From contig LRTP01000834.1 of the NCBI GenBank assembly GCA_001550305.1, positions 1 through 60,586 of the forward strand: 60,586 bases of DNA. Direction: 5' to 3'. The first letter of the stretch is position 1. Each line of letters starts with the position of its first letter. This stretch comes from Streptomyces diastatochromogenes (GTDB lineage Bacteria; Actinomycetota; Actinomycetes; Streptomycetales; Streptomycetaceae). Of this stretch, positions 41,587-50,021 are shown piece after piece. The notes below the pieces were generated by a model, which was not told the DNA's origin, made no database searches, and was given only the letters and a program-made list of their open reading frames with translations. A program made the position numbers and the translations under genes.

Positions 41587-42366
41587 ATGTTCTTCAACGC
41601 ACGTACTAGACGGTCACGCATACTCATCGCCGTTGCGACAGCGGCGGCCGTCGTCCTGGCCGTCGCCGTGACTCTGGCCATGACGGTGACGACCTACGAT
41701 CACACCTCGCCGCGCGCCGCACGCGGCAAGGCATCGGGATCGGTGACCGGGAACGTCGACTGCCGCAAGGCGAAGTGCGTGGCCCTCACCTTCGACGGCG
41801 GCCCCAGCCTGACGACCCCCAAGCTGCTGGACATCCTGAAGCAGGATGATCTGCACGCGACGTTCTTCGTCCAGGGCCAGGGCCACATCGCGAAGTACCC
41901 CGAGATCCTGCGTCGCATCTCGGACGAGGGGCACGAAATCGGCAATCACACGTGGTACCACGAGGTTTTGACGGATATCAACGAGAACGACGCCCGTCAG
42001 GAGCTGACCCGGACACAGGACGCCATCGAGAAGATCACCGGCACCAGGCCCATCCTGATGCGTCCGCCGGAGGGCCGCACCAACCGCAAGGTGGCCAAGA
42101 TCTGCCGGGACCTGGGGCTGGCGCAGGTGCTGTGGAGCGTCACGGCCAAGGACTACGAGACGACCGACTCGGCCCTGATCACCAAGCGGGTGCTCGACCA
42201 GACCCACCGCGACGGCATCATCCTGCTGCACGACCTGCACAAGGGGACCGTTCCCGCCGTCCCGGGAATCATCAAGGCGCTCAAGCAGCGCGGCTACACC
42301 ATCGTCACGGTGTCGCAGCTGCTCGCCCCAGCCAAGCCCCAGCCCGGGATGGTGTACCGGCCCTGA
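41587..42366 (+). CDS. Polysaccharide deacetylase (CE4) with altered metal motif
   Basis: A 259-residue secreted or membrane-anchored CE4 enzyme. Residues 11-33 form a membrane or signal segment. The NodB domain covers about 60-245: motif 1 TFDGGPS (68-74), motif 2 NHTWYH, motif 3 RPPEG, motif 4 around SVTAKDYE and motif 5 ILLHDLH. In canonical members motif 1 is TFDDGP; the second Asp binds the metal, and here it is Gly71. Activity may be reduced or use another ligand. The likely substrates are peptidoglycan or cell-wall polysaccharide. It follows the acyltransferase in a likely operon. Confidence 0.9.
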   Translation: MFFNARTRRSRILIAVATAAAVVLAVAVTLAMTVTTYDHTSPRAARGKASGSVTGNVDCRKAKCVALTFDGGPSLTTPKLLDILKQDDLHATFFVQGQGHIAKYPEILRRISDEGHEIGNHTWYHEVLTDINENDARQELTRTQDAIEKITGTRPILMRPPEGRTNRKVAKICRDLGLAQVLWSVTAKDYETTDSALITKRVLDQTHRDGIILLHDLHKGTVPAVPGIIKALKQRGYTIVTVSQLLAPAKPQPGMVYRP

Positions 42367-42509
42367 GCCACTTCAACGGCGAGCCCGTATGCATCAAAGG
42401 TCAGAGCAAGGCTGCCATGCCGCAAACGCATATGCATGTTTCGATGCGGCGCCCCCGAAGCGATCAGCATCCATGAAGTCGAGTAAGGTCACGTCCGCTT
42501 GCTCCTACG

Positions 42510-43170
42510 TCAAGCTGCTGTAGCGAGGCGGTTTTGTGGCTCCTCGGCAGAGTGAGCGTCGCGGCGCAAGGCCTGGTGGACGACGTCGGAAAGCCGGCGT
42601 TTGAGGACGCGGATCGATGCGGTGGTGGGGTCCCCGGCCTGGCGGCGGCGCTGTAGGTGGTCCCGTGCTTCGGGATGGAAGTGGGCTTGCGTGATCGCGA
42701 TGCGGTGCAGTGCGACGTTGAGTTGGCGGTCTCCCATGCGGCTGAGTCGGTGACGTTGTCAGTTGCCGGACCACACGGGCAGAGGCGCGGTTCTGCTGTG
42801 CCGCGCGTAGGCACGCTTTACCTGCTTGGGCTGGGTGAGACTCCGAGCCGGAGGGTCGAGTGCGGGGCCGAGTTCGTGCACGTGCCAGCGCAACCGGTTG
42901 ACCACGCGGGTGCGTTCGGCGACCAGGTTGTCGCGGTGGTCCATGAGCAGGCGCACCTCTCTGCTCGCGTCGTCGAGGTGCGCGGTCGGCAGGTCCGGTT
43001 CCCCCAGTGCCGCTCGGGCTGCGGCCAGGGCGTCGATGGGGTCGGACTTGCCGTAGGTGCGGGCGGCGGTATGGCAGTGAGCCATGAGTTGGGGCGGGAC
43101 GCGCACGATCCGCTCGCCGACGGCGAGGAGATCTCCCTCAAGACGGCGTGAGAGCTGACGGCAGTCTTCC
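42510..43170 (-). pseudogene. IS110-family transposase relic
   Basis: Minus-strand N-terminal part: CRQLSRRLEGDLLAVGERIVRVPP, ARTYGKSDPIDALAAARAAL and RTRVVNRLRWHVHELGP are the RuvC-like DEDD region of IS110 transposases. C-terminal part in another frame, ending at 42510: RQLNVALHRIAITQ and IRVLKRRLSDVVHQAL, the transposase_20 region. The middle (including the catalytic serine) is deleted. The surrounding bases 42367-42509 hold nothing clear. Confidence 0.75.
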
Positions 43171-43181
43171 GCCGGCGAAGT

Positions 43182-43215
43182 GCGGATCACTCCCGCGGAC
43201 GCGGGGGTGATCCGC
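43182..43215. repeat. Lone GC-rich hairpin, CRISPR-repeat-like
   Basis: GCGGATCACTCCCGCG (43182-43197) and CGCGGGGGTGATCCGC (43200-43215) pair over 16 bases with one G-T wobble. Its sequence resembles actinobacterial type I-E repeats, but only one copy exists here and no cas gene is nearby. Confidence 0.4.
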
Positions 43216-43569
43216 TGCTCTCCGTCCCGTTGGCGTCTCCCGGCCTGTGCCCGCCACTGGGTATCCGGGCATGACGTCCAAGAGCAGCGGGAACTCTTTG
43301 GGACTTTTCTGGGACTTCCGGCCGCGTCAACGAGCACGAGCGTGAGACAGCCGAAAGGCCATCTACGCACGTCAGTAACACGAAGCCGCCCAGCATTCCA
43401 GGTCACGGGGTCGTCCGGTCTCTTCCGGGACAACTCACCATGAGGGCGCGCCCGCGATGTACTGGCGCAGTCCCTGCGGCAGTGCTGCAGCATCTTCCGT
43501 GCCGCCATCGGCCACGAAGCGTGACCGGAGCACATGGTCGGCGGGCCTTCCAGAACACGCCCAACGATC
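43216..43569. other. Gap of about 350 bases, no supported gene
   Basis: Open frames on both strands resemble no family. The region lies between the IS110 relic and a decayed gene and is probably debris. Confidence 0.4.
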
Positions 43570-44030
43570 ACCACCCGGCAACCCTCCTGGGGAGAATCCG
43601 GGGACGGAGCATCTGAGGCCGCTGGGGAGAATCAGCCGCGCCTGCGTGGTACTCCATGAAGTACTGGGCCAGCCCCGAGGCGACCGACGGAGGCATGTCG
43701 ACGACGCGGGTCTTGCCGGTGAAACCCGGGCGCCACGGCGGCACCGTCAGCGCCCCGATCGGCGAGGCGGGACCGGACTCCACGGACACCGGCTCCGTGT
43801 CTTCGACCTTCACCGGGGCCATAGCCGAACCGGCCGCCAGGTGATCTGCGGCCGCCTCGCCGAGGATCTCGGCGACCGTCTCCGGTGATCTCCAGCCGGG
43901 CCAAGCGTTCCTCGGCCTTCGCCAGACGCTCGCTCAACGAGTCGATTTCACGGGGGAGCCGGGCCGGCTCCTCCCGCGCGGAGGCCTCACAGCGGGCGCA
44001 GCTCCTCGATCGACGAGCTCATCCGACACC
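43570..44030 (-). pseudogene. Decayed hypothetical protein
   Basis: Minus-strand fragments in changing frames: SSSIEELRPL near 44020, SERLAKAEERLARLEITGD near 43935-43885, and AMAPVKVEDTEPVSVESGPASPIGALTVPPWRPGF to 43725, then DMPPSVASGLAQYFMEYH. They read like one streptomycete protein with an N-terminal coiled coil followed by a conserved IGALTVPPWRPGF block. Stops and frameshifts interrupt it. Bases 44031-44349 hold nothing clear. Confidence 0.4.
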
Positions 44031-44349
44031 ACCCACGCTCCCACCCGAAACGGTAGAAGCCATCGCATCATCACGGCAGACCGACCCACACCTTCGCGGG
44101 TCAAAAAGTCACTTCAAGAGAGCTGCACCCATCCATGTTCGCGTCTCTCGACATCGCCGTCTGGTCGGCAATCCGCCGCTGACTTCGTCGAATCGCGAGC
44201 TCCCCGCAAGTTCCGACGCCGCTCCAGAGTGCGGAGAAGAAGCAAGCCGCCCCGAGTGGACCGTGGACCGGAGTTTCCGGCTTGACCGGGGCGGCTCGGT
44301 CGGCAAACGGCCGCACCACGTGTAGCGCCTCCCTGATGGGACAGCACCC

Positions 44350-44550
44350 TCAGCGGTACAGCCTTCTGCGCGCCCACAAGAACCCGATCACCCCGCCCAC
44401 AACGGCCATGTACGCCGTCAGGGGTCCGTCGTTCAGGATGAGTCCGGGCATGGCGATGACGGCCACGATCAGGAGCCAGCCGCACCCGGCCACGACGAGG
44501 TCCGCCGAATCGGGGCGGCGTCGTTCGTTTTCCACCCGTTCCCCATTCAC
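44350..44550 (-). CDS. Small membrane protein
   Basis: 66 residues: a charged N-terminus (NGERVENERRRPDSAD), then two hydrophobic helices (LVVAGCGWLLIVAVIAMPGLIL and LTAYMAVVGGVIGFLWA) joined by NDGP, and a basic C-terminus. Two-helix membrane proteins like this are frequent in Streptomyces and mostly unnamed. The start is ATG without a strong ribosome-binding site. Confidence 0.55.
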   Translation of the reverse strand: MNGERVENERRRPDSADLVVAGCGWLLIVAVIAMPGLILNDGPLTAYMAVVGGVIGFLWARRRLYR

Positions 44551-44710
44551 TGGCCTGCGCCTGGTCGGTGCGTCACATGGATTGTTGGCATGCCGGAATG
44601 CGCGATATCACTGCGGTAAAACCCAAGGCCGCTCGATCAGCTTCGGTACAGCGACGGCGGTCCGTCACCGGCGTACCGTTCGGAAGAGGACAGCGTCAGG
44701 GAACAGCGAT

Positions 44711-45741
44711 CTACGCGCAGTGGATCGTAGCCGTCTCCGAATGGACGTTGTGGTCTCCCCAATAGCCGTTGGCGTTGCGCAGCGTCGCGTTGCCTATGTC
44801 GCTCCGGTACACCCAGCCACTGGTGGTGAGCCGTGAGCACTCGAAGTTCAGGGTGACCGGGAAGTTCTGGCCCTGCTCGTGGGTGTAGCCCGCGACGTCC
44901 TTGGTCTTCCAGATACCGAGCCCCTGGTACTGGCGCAGCGACGACTCGAAGTTCCCCTTGCCCCTCTGATTGCAGAGCATCGCGGCCTCGGCCTGGATGT
45001 GCGTGTACCCCCGTGCAGGTAGGGCTTCCTGCTCTTGGTGAGCTGGCAGTGGGGCTCGGCCCGTGCGGCGGTGAGACTCGGCGCGTGTGAAGCCGTGATT
45101 CCCTGCTCGTCGACCGTCGTGGCCCAACGCACCAGGTCCTCAGTGCTGTAGGTGTGCTGCGCGGAGGTGAGCGGCGCCTCCCACAGCGTCAGCAGGCCGT
45201 CCTTGGACGGGGTGCTGACCCTGGTGCCCTCCTTGCCCACGGCGGTCAGCAGTTGGCTGCCGTCGGACAGTGTGGTCGTGCTCATCTCGTCGCCCTCGGC
45301 CGAGAGGACCGATGACGGCACGTCCCCGTGGACGGTCCGGCGTGTGATGTTGAGCGGGTGCTCGGCGTTCCCGTCGCCGAGACTGAACGTGAGCGTCTGC
45401 CCGACCTTTTCGTACTCCTCCACGCCGGGCGCCTGGAAGAGGTCGAGCCGGGTCGTCTTCGTCAGCAGGTCAGTGAGCTTCTCCACGCCGGTCCCCTGGG
45501 CGGGAGCGACTTCCCCGATGGGTGCCATGGACTGAGGATCTACGCCGCCTTCCTTGGCGTATTCGGACGAGCTGACGATCTGTGGCCCGGTGCCCGCGCC
45601 CGTCGTCGGTGCGCCGTCGGCCGCGAACGCGCCGACCGCGGTCCCGGCCACAACTGCGGCAGCGAGCAGGGTCATCCTCGAAGCGGGCGAGTCCGTCGTC
45701 AGCCTGGGCCGTCGGCTCGGCCACTCGAGCCCGACCATCAC
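44711..45741 (-). pseudogene. Secreted protein with frameshift in a C5 run
   Basis: The minus strand codes for a signal peptide (MTLLAAAVVAGTAVGAFAADGA) and a secreted domain, VEKLTDLLTKTTRLDLFQAP to the CQLTKSRKPYLH segment. There the frame shifts within a five-base run (C at 45008-45012 on the plus strand; one extra base would restore it). The rest, GYTHIQAEAAMLCNQRGKG to NVHSETATIHCA with several cysteines, continues to TGA 44711. The product looks extracellular and disulfide-bonded. The single homopolymer change could be a real recent mutation or a base-call error. I do not recognise a named family. Confidence 0.65.
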
Positions 45742-45855
45742 CCACGTTCGTGGTCACGGCGCCGATGCCGTGATCGCGACGGTCGGGCAGGTGTCGATGA
45801 CTGGACGGCAGGGGCAGACCGGAAGCGGAGTTTCAGTACTTCTTACTGTCATGCA

Positions 45856-46416
45856 TCACCCGTCGGCGAGGCGTTGGATGGTGGCGCTCAGCCAGGCCTG
45901 GAGATCAGCGGGGTCGCCGAGTTCGCAACGCAGGACCCGGCGGCGGGTCGAGACGCCGAGCACGAAGGCGTCGATCGCTGCGGCTCGGCTGCGGGCGTCC
46001 GCGTCGTCCAGGCCGCTGTCGCGCAGGTAGCGGTGGAGCGGCTCCAGCGAGTTCGTGTCGAGGAAGGCGGCCAGCGTCTCCGCCGCTTCCGGGCGTTCGC
46101 CGGACGCGCGTTGCAGCACGAGCAGCGGATCCTCCCCGGGTGCACCGAACCAGCGCTGGACGATGCTCGCCGCGAGGCGCGAACCCAGCGCGGAGCGGTC
46201 GCCGTCGAAGGAGTCGGAGACCGGGATCTCCACCCGGGTGGCCGCCAGGAAAAGGCCGTCCTTGCCGCCGAAATAGCGCGTGATGAGGTTGGGTGACACA
46301 CCGGCCGCGTCAGCCACGCCTTTGACCGTGATCGCCGTGTACCCGTGCTGGGCGAACTGGCGTCGTGCGTGTTCCAGGATCCGCTGCCTGGTGGCGGCCG
46401 CATTGCGCGAAGTCAT
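45856..46416 (-). CDS. TetR family regulator of the epoxide hydrolase
   Basis: A 186-residue TetR protein. HTH over residues 8-52: RQRILEHARRQFAQHGYTAITVKGVADAAGVSPNLITRYFGGKDGLF. The C-terminal domain resembles TetR_C_33-like actinobacterial regulators, with RVEIPVS, RASGERPEAAE and ending WLSATIQRLADG. The start, ATG 46416, lies inside an operator half-site. It is divergent from the epoxide hydrolase gene with only 37 bases between start codons, so one pair of operators should control both genes. Confidence 0.92.
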   Translation of the reverse strand: MTSRNAAATRQRILEHARRQFAQHGYTAITVKGVADAAGVSPNLITRYFGGKDGLFLAATRVEIPVSDSFDGDRSALGSRLAASIVQRWFGAPGEDPLLVLQRASGERPEAAETLAAFLDTNSLEPLHRYLRDSGLDDADARSRAAAIDAFVLGVSTRRRVLRCELGDPADLQAWLSATIQRLADG

Positions 46417-46456
46417 GTGTACGAGCATACACATGATGTGTACGCTGATACACATG
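46414..46456. promoter_or_regulatory. Tandem palindromic operators between TetR and epoxide hydrolase
   Basis: ATGTGTA-N6-TACACAT occurs twice, at 46415-46434 and 46436-46455, 21 bases (two helical turns) apart. Each outer arm includes one gene's start codon, so both transcripts must start at or very near the ATG and are probably leaderless. Confidence 0.85.
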
Positions 46457-47494
46457 AGCGACGAGATGCGGGAACGACTCCAGCGGACGCGGCGTGTCAC
46501 GACCCCGTGGAGTGACGACAGGACGCGCGGCATCAGCGGCCCCCACTTCGACGAACTGCTCGAACGCTGGGCGAACGGGTATGACTGGGGCGTGCATGAG
46601 CGCCGCATCAACGCGTTCCCCTGGGTGACGGTGCGGGCGGGCGACACCGACCTGCGGGTGATCCACCAGCGGTCCGCGGATCCCGGCGCCCCGGTTGTCG
46701 TGCTGCTGCACGGCTGGCCGGACTCGGTGTTGCGGTTCGAGCGCGTCCTGCCTCTGCTCGCGGACATGCACGTGGTGGTTCCCGCGCTGCCGGGCTTCCC
46801 GTTCGCGGCCCCGCTCACCGTTCCTGGTATGTCGGTCAACCGGATCGCCGGGATCGTCGCGGACGCTCTCGAAGAACTCGGCTACTCGCGGTACACAGTG
46901 TCCGGCGGCGACGTGGGTGGCACCGTCGCGGAGATCCTCGCAGCCCAACACCCGGACCGGGTGGCTGCCCTGCACCTCACGAACACCGCCCCGCAGCGTG
47001 CGCTCACGGCAGACCCGGCGAAGCTCGCGCCCGACGCGGCGGCCCACCTCCGCCGGTCGGCGCAGTGGTTCCGGACCGAGGGCGGATACATCGCGGAGCA
47101 GTCGACGCGGCCGAACACGCTCGCCGTCGCGCTCGGCGACTCACCCGCCGGCCTCGCGGCGTGGATCATCGAGAAACTGGAGTCCTGGTCCGACGAGTCG
47201 GCCTTCACTCCGGACGAGCTTCTCACCTGGGTCACCGCCTACTGGGTCACCGGCACGATCGGCACCTCTTTCACCACCTATGTCGAACCGGCCGCCCTCC
47301 CTGACCGGATCGACACGCCGACCGTGCTCTCCGTGTTCCCGCGCGACATCAAACCGGAGCCGCGAAGCTACGCCGAGGTGTTCCTGAACCTTTGCGACTA
47401 TGTGGAACACCCTGCCAGCGGCCACTTCGCAGCCTGGGAACAGCCCGAGGCCTACGCCGACGACGTACACCGTGCGGTCAGGCTGGGAGGCTGA
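46454..47494 (+). CDS. Epoxide hydrolase-family alpha/beta hydrolase
   Basis: A 346-residue protein. An N-terminal lid segment (HFDELLERWANGYDWGVHERRINAFPWVTV) is typical of EHN-type microsomal-like epoxide hydrolases. The oxyanion motif HGWPDS lies near residue 82, the nucleophile in SGGDVGG (Asp about 152), and the catalytic His in ASGHFAAWEQPE near residue 325. It would hydrolyse epoxides to diols; haloalkane or ester hydrolysis is less likely. The ATG sits in an operator palindrome shared with the divergent TetR gene, pointing to induction by an epoxide-like or lipophilic ligand. Confidence 0.9.
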   Translation: MSDEMRERLQRTRRVTTPWSDDRTRGISGPHFDELLERWANGYDWGVHERRINAFPWVTVRAGDTDLRVIHQRSADPGAPVVVLLHGWPDSVLRFERVLPLLADMHVVVPALPGFPFAAPLTVPGMSVNRIAGIVADALEELGYSRYTVSGGDVGGTVAEILAAQHPDRVAALHLTNTAPQRALTADPAKLAPDAAAHLRRSAQWFRTEGGYIAEQSTRPNTLAVALGDSPAGLAAWIIEKLESWSDESAFTPDELLTWVTAYWVTGTIGTSFTTYVEPAALPDRIDTPTVLSVFPRDIKPEPRSYAEVFLNLCDYVEHPASGHFAAWEQPEAYADDVHRAVRLGG

Positions 47495-47589
47495 AACGGA
47501 GCTTGCGGATGCTCCGCCACTGCAACGCCGTGCGCCCGGAACAGCCCACGCCGTTGCAGCCACCACCGTGAACGTTCGTGGTTACGGCA

Positions 47590-47988
47590 CTAGCGGACGA
47601 CGTGGACGGTCACTGGCGTGGAGATGCGGTCCGTCTTCGGGTGCTGGTGGTGCTTGTCGGTCGAGTACAGCACTGAACGGAACTGCAACTCGCCCGTGTG
47701 CGTGACCTTGACGTTGGCGCGCGCATCGCCGTCGAAGCTTCGCGTGACGGCGTGCCAGTGGCCCCAGTGGCCGGGTTTGCCGGACCGCTCCTGTATGACG
47801 AGCGTGGTGTATCGCTGGGCGTCGTCGTCACCCTGGCCGTGTACCTTCACCACGTGGCCAACATGCGCGGTGTGGGGGGTGGCCTGAATCGAGATGTCGC
47901 TCTTCGCGAACGCCGGGGATACCGCCAGTGCCGCTGAGGTCACACCCAGCGCGCCGACTACCGCGAGCCGCTTCATACCAAGCCTCAT
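47590..47988 (-). CDS. Small secreted hypothetical protein
   Basis: 132 residues with a clear signal peptide (MKRLAVVGALGVTSAALAVSPAFA, cut after AFA). The mature part SDISIQATPHTAHVGHVVKVHGQGDDD is beta-rich and resembles an Ig-like or bacterial carbohydrate-adhesion fold. Histidine-rich segments (HWGHWHA, DKHHQHPK) could bind metal. ATG 47988 has AAGGAG nine bases upstream. It is a single gene with an AT-rich upstream region holding a small inverted repeat. Confidence 0.8.
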   Translation of the reverse strand: MRLGMKRLAVVGALGVTSAALAVSPAFAKSDISIQATPHTAHVGHVVKVHGQGDDDAQRYTTLVIQERSGKPGHWGHWHAVTRSFDGDARANVKVTHTGELQFRSVLYSTDKHHQHPKTDRISTPVTVHVVR

Positions 47989-48295
47989 GCTCAGGTCTCC
48001 TTGGATTTCTTCGTTCCCTTGGCACCAACTAAGTTTCTTAGCTGCCTAATTGGCGCGGTTTCACCGAAGAAGAGCAGTCTGCGCGCCAAGAAGTTGGCCC
48101 CCGGTTGTCACTACCTCGTAACTGGTGGCGGGTGAGCCTGACGAGGGAGGGGTGGTGTCCCGTCTCCAAGGATCTGGTCTCCGTCCAGGTGATCTGGTCC
48201 GATTCGCCTGCGGTCTCAGGTGACCTGGGTGTCCCTTGGCGGCGAACCTCAAGTGGGGCCTCCGAAAGCTGAGCACGTGAATGTCTGCCAGCCTC
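47989..48295. other. 307-base intergenic region with promoter of the secreted protein
   Basis: The part nearest the secreted protein gene (48000-48060) is unusually AT-rich for this genome and includes the inverted repeat CTAAG-TTT-CTTAG at 48029-48041, a possible operator. The remainder shows no gene. Confidence 0.45.
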
Positions 48296-49192
48296 CTAGA
48301 TTGATGCCAGAACACGGTCGAGCGCCGCCCGGCCCGCGGGCCCCCATGTCGGCTTGCCGCCCGGCAGACCCCGCTCCCCGGCCCGGCCCATGAGGATGAG
48401 GAAGAGGCTCTTCGCGGCAGCCAACCCTCGTGCGCGCCGGATCATCGCCTCGTCGGCGTATGCGTACGCGTCGAAGAACCGTGCAGCCGCCCCCGCGGGA
48501 AGGAGCACCCAGGCAGCCGCGAGATCGACCGCCGGATCGCCGGCGCACATGTCACCGAAGTCGACCACGCCCGCGAGTGCGCCATCCGAGACGACGACAT
48601 TCGCCGGATGAAGGTCGCCGTGCAGCCACACCGGCGAGTCCTCCCCATCGGGAGCCGCAACGGCCTCGTCCCACACGTCCCGGACATCCCGGAGGTCAGC
48701 GGCATCGCCTCCGGAGGCGACTTCCTCGAGTCCCCGTTCGAAGCCGTCCGAGAGCGTTGTGAGGGGAACGCCGCGATCCTGACTGACCGGTGCATGTGCG
48801 GGCGCCTTCACATGGAGTGCCTCGAGGAAGCCCGCCAAAGTGTCGGCCGCGCTGTCGTTGCTGATTGGGGCGCGGTCGGCTGGTTCGCCGGGAACCCATG
48901 TCGCGATGGTCCATGGCCGCGGGAAGCGTGCGGACGGTTCACCGATCCGCAGGGGGGTCGGGACCGGAAGTGGTAGACGCGGGGCCAGGGCGGGCAGCCA
49001 CCGGTGCTCTTTGCGCAGGAGGGACGGGGCACGCTCCGTGCGCGGCATGCGCACCGCCAACTCGTCCCCGAGACGCCACAGTTGGTTGTCCCAACCGCCG
49101 GCCACCTCACACAGGTCCAGTCCTGCAAGGTCCGGATGCTGCTCATGCACCAGAGAGCGCACCAGGTCCTCATCGATCTCGAAGCTGCTCAT
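48296..49192 (-). CDS. APH family phosphotransferase
   Basis: A 298-residue aminoglycoside/hydroxyurea phosphotransferase-like kinase. GGWDNQLWRLGDELAVRMPR (about residues 31-50) is the nucleotide-binding N-lobe start. The catalytic loop is WLHGDLHPANVVV (about 192-204) and the metal motif is VVDFGDMCAGDPAVDLA. Family members phosphorylate aminoglycosides, homoserine, choline or antibiotics; the substrate here is open, and resistance cannot be claimed from sequence alone. ATG 49192 begins at the conserved MSSFEIDEDLVRSLV; the open frame upstream belongs to a different, decayed gene. Confidence 0.88.
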   Translation of the reverse strand: MSSFEIDEDLVRSLVHEQHPDLAGLDLCEVAGGWDNQLWRLGDELAVRMPRTERAPSLLRKEHRWLPALAPRLPLPVPTPLRIGEPSARFPRPWTIATWVPGEPADRAPISNDSAADTLAGFLEALHVKAPAHAPVSQDRGVPLTTLSDGFERGLEEVASGGDAADLRDVRDVWDEAVAAPDGEDSPVWLHGDLHPANVVVSDGALAGVVDFGDMCAGDPAVDLAAAWVLLPAGAAARFFDAYAYADEAMIRRARGLAAAKSLFLILMGRAGERGLPGGKPTWGPAGRAALDRVLASI

Positions 49193-49399
49193 GATCTCAC
49201 TCAACCATCGATGGCACGGGGCCGACTTCCGATGACACGGGAACGGGCCGGTGTCCGGATGGTGGGTGTGGGTGTGGTCCGAGGGGCCGATGCATGGCAA
49301 CGGGCGTGCCGCGATGGTCAAGCCGCCCTTCGGCGGCTCCAGCGTAGGCATGAGCCTGGTCCGCGAACAGGCAGACCTTCGGCAGCATGAGTGGAGTTC

Positions 49400-49735
49400 A
49401 GGGTGACTCCAGCTGTCCATGTATGGATGGGCCGGCACCGGGGAGTCGCCGACACCTGCGAGCCGCAGCAGGATGCGACTCACCGCCCGCGAGTGGCTCC
49501 TGCCTCTGAGATACTTCAGGCCGTGTCCTTCCAGACACCCGGCCAGGAAAGCCTGGTTGACGCTGCCGACCAGTTCCGGAGTCTTGGCCGTCATGGGGTG
49601 GAAGGGACAGTTGCGCATCCGCACCAAGGCGGGCGCGGCGCGCTCCGACTCGAAACCGAAGTCCTCGAACATACGGCGGCGCAAGGCGTCGCCGAGGGCG
49701 GCCGCGGTGTTCAGTGAGGTGTGATCCAGAACCAC
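49400..49735 (-). pseudogene. ArsR-like regulator, C-terminal fragment
   Basis: The minus strand codes for DALRRRMFEDFGFESERA, VRMRNCPFHPM and TPELVGSVNQAFLAGCLEGHGL, matching the C-terminal effector part of actinobacterial winged-helix regulators with the NCPFH cysteine motif. The DNA-binding N-terminus is absent: the frame opens only at 49735. It lies in the same frame as the APH gene, without a stop between. Confidence 0.55.
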
Positions 49736-49959
49736 CCGGTCAGTACATCGGCCCTTTTCGGCTGAACTTCATCATTCATGCCGGTTTCACGTGAGTTACA
49801 TCCTCTCCATCCACACGAGTAACGACGCTCGACGGATTGACTGGTGCGGCGTTCGCCCACCCCGAGATGACTGTCCGGCCCAGGAGCGGCCCTCGGGGCT
49901 CGCCTCGCCCCCACGTAATGACTTCACCAAGCTTGCGTGAAATGGCGCTTCAGGGGTTG

Positions 49960-49978
49960 TTAGGCAAGCCTTGTCTAA
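49960..49978. promoter_or_regulatory. Iron box (DtxR/DmdR-type operator)
   Basis: TTAGGCAAGCCTTGTCTAA is a 19-base inverted repeat (8 of 9 pairs) close to the DtxR/IdeR consensus TTAGGTTAGGCTAACCTAA. It ends 43 bases before the ZIP transporter start. Confidence 0.8.
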
Positions 49979-50021
49979 CCTTTACTCACTCCGCGTCCCC
50001 GCACGTCAGACCGGAGTCCCC

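Noticed and set aside
42510..43170. Idea that the IS110 element is active
   Set aside because: The N- and C-terminal parts are in different frames and the catalytic middle is deleted.
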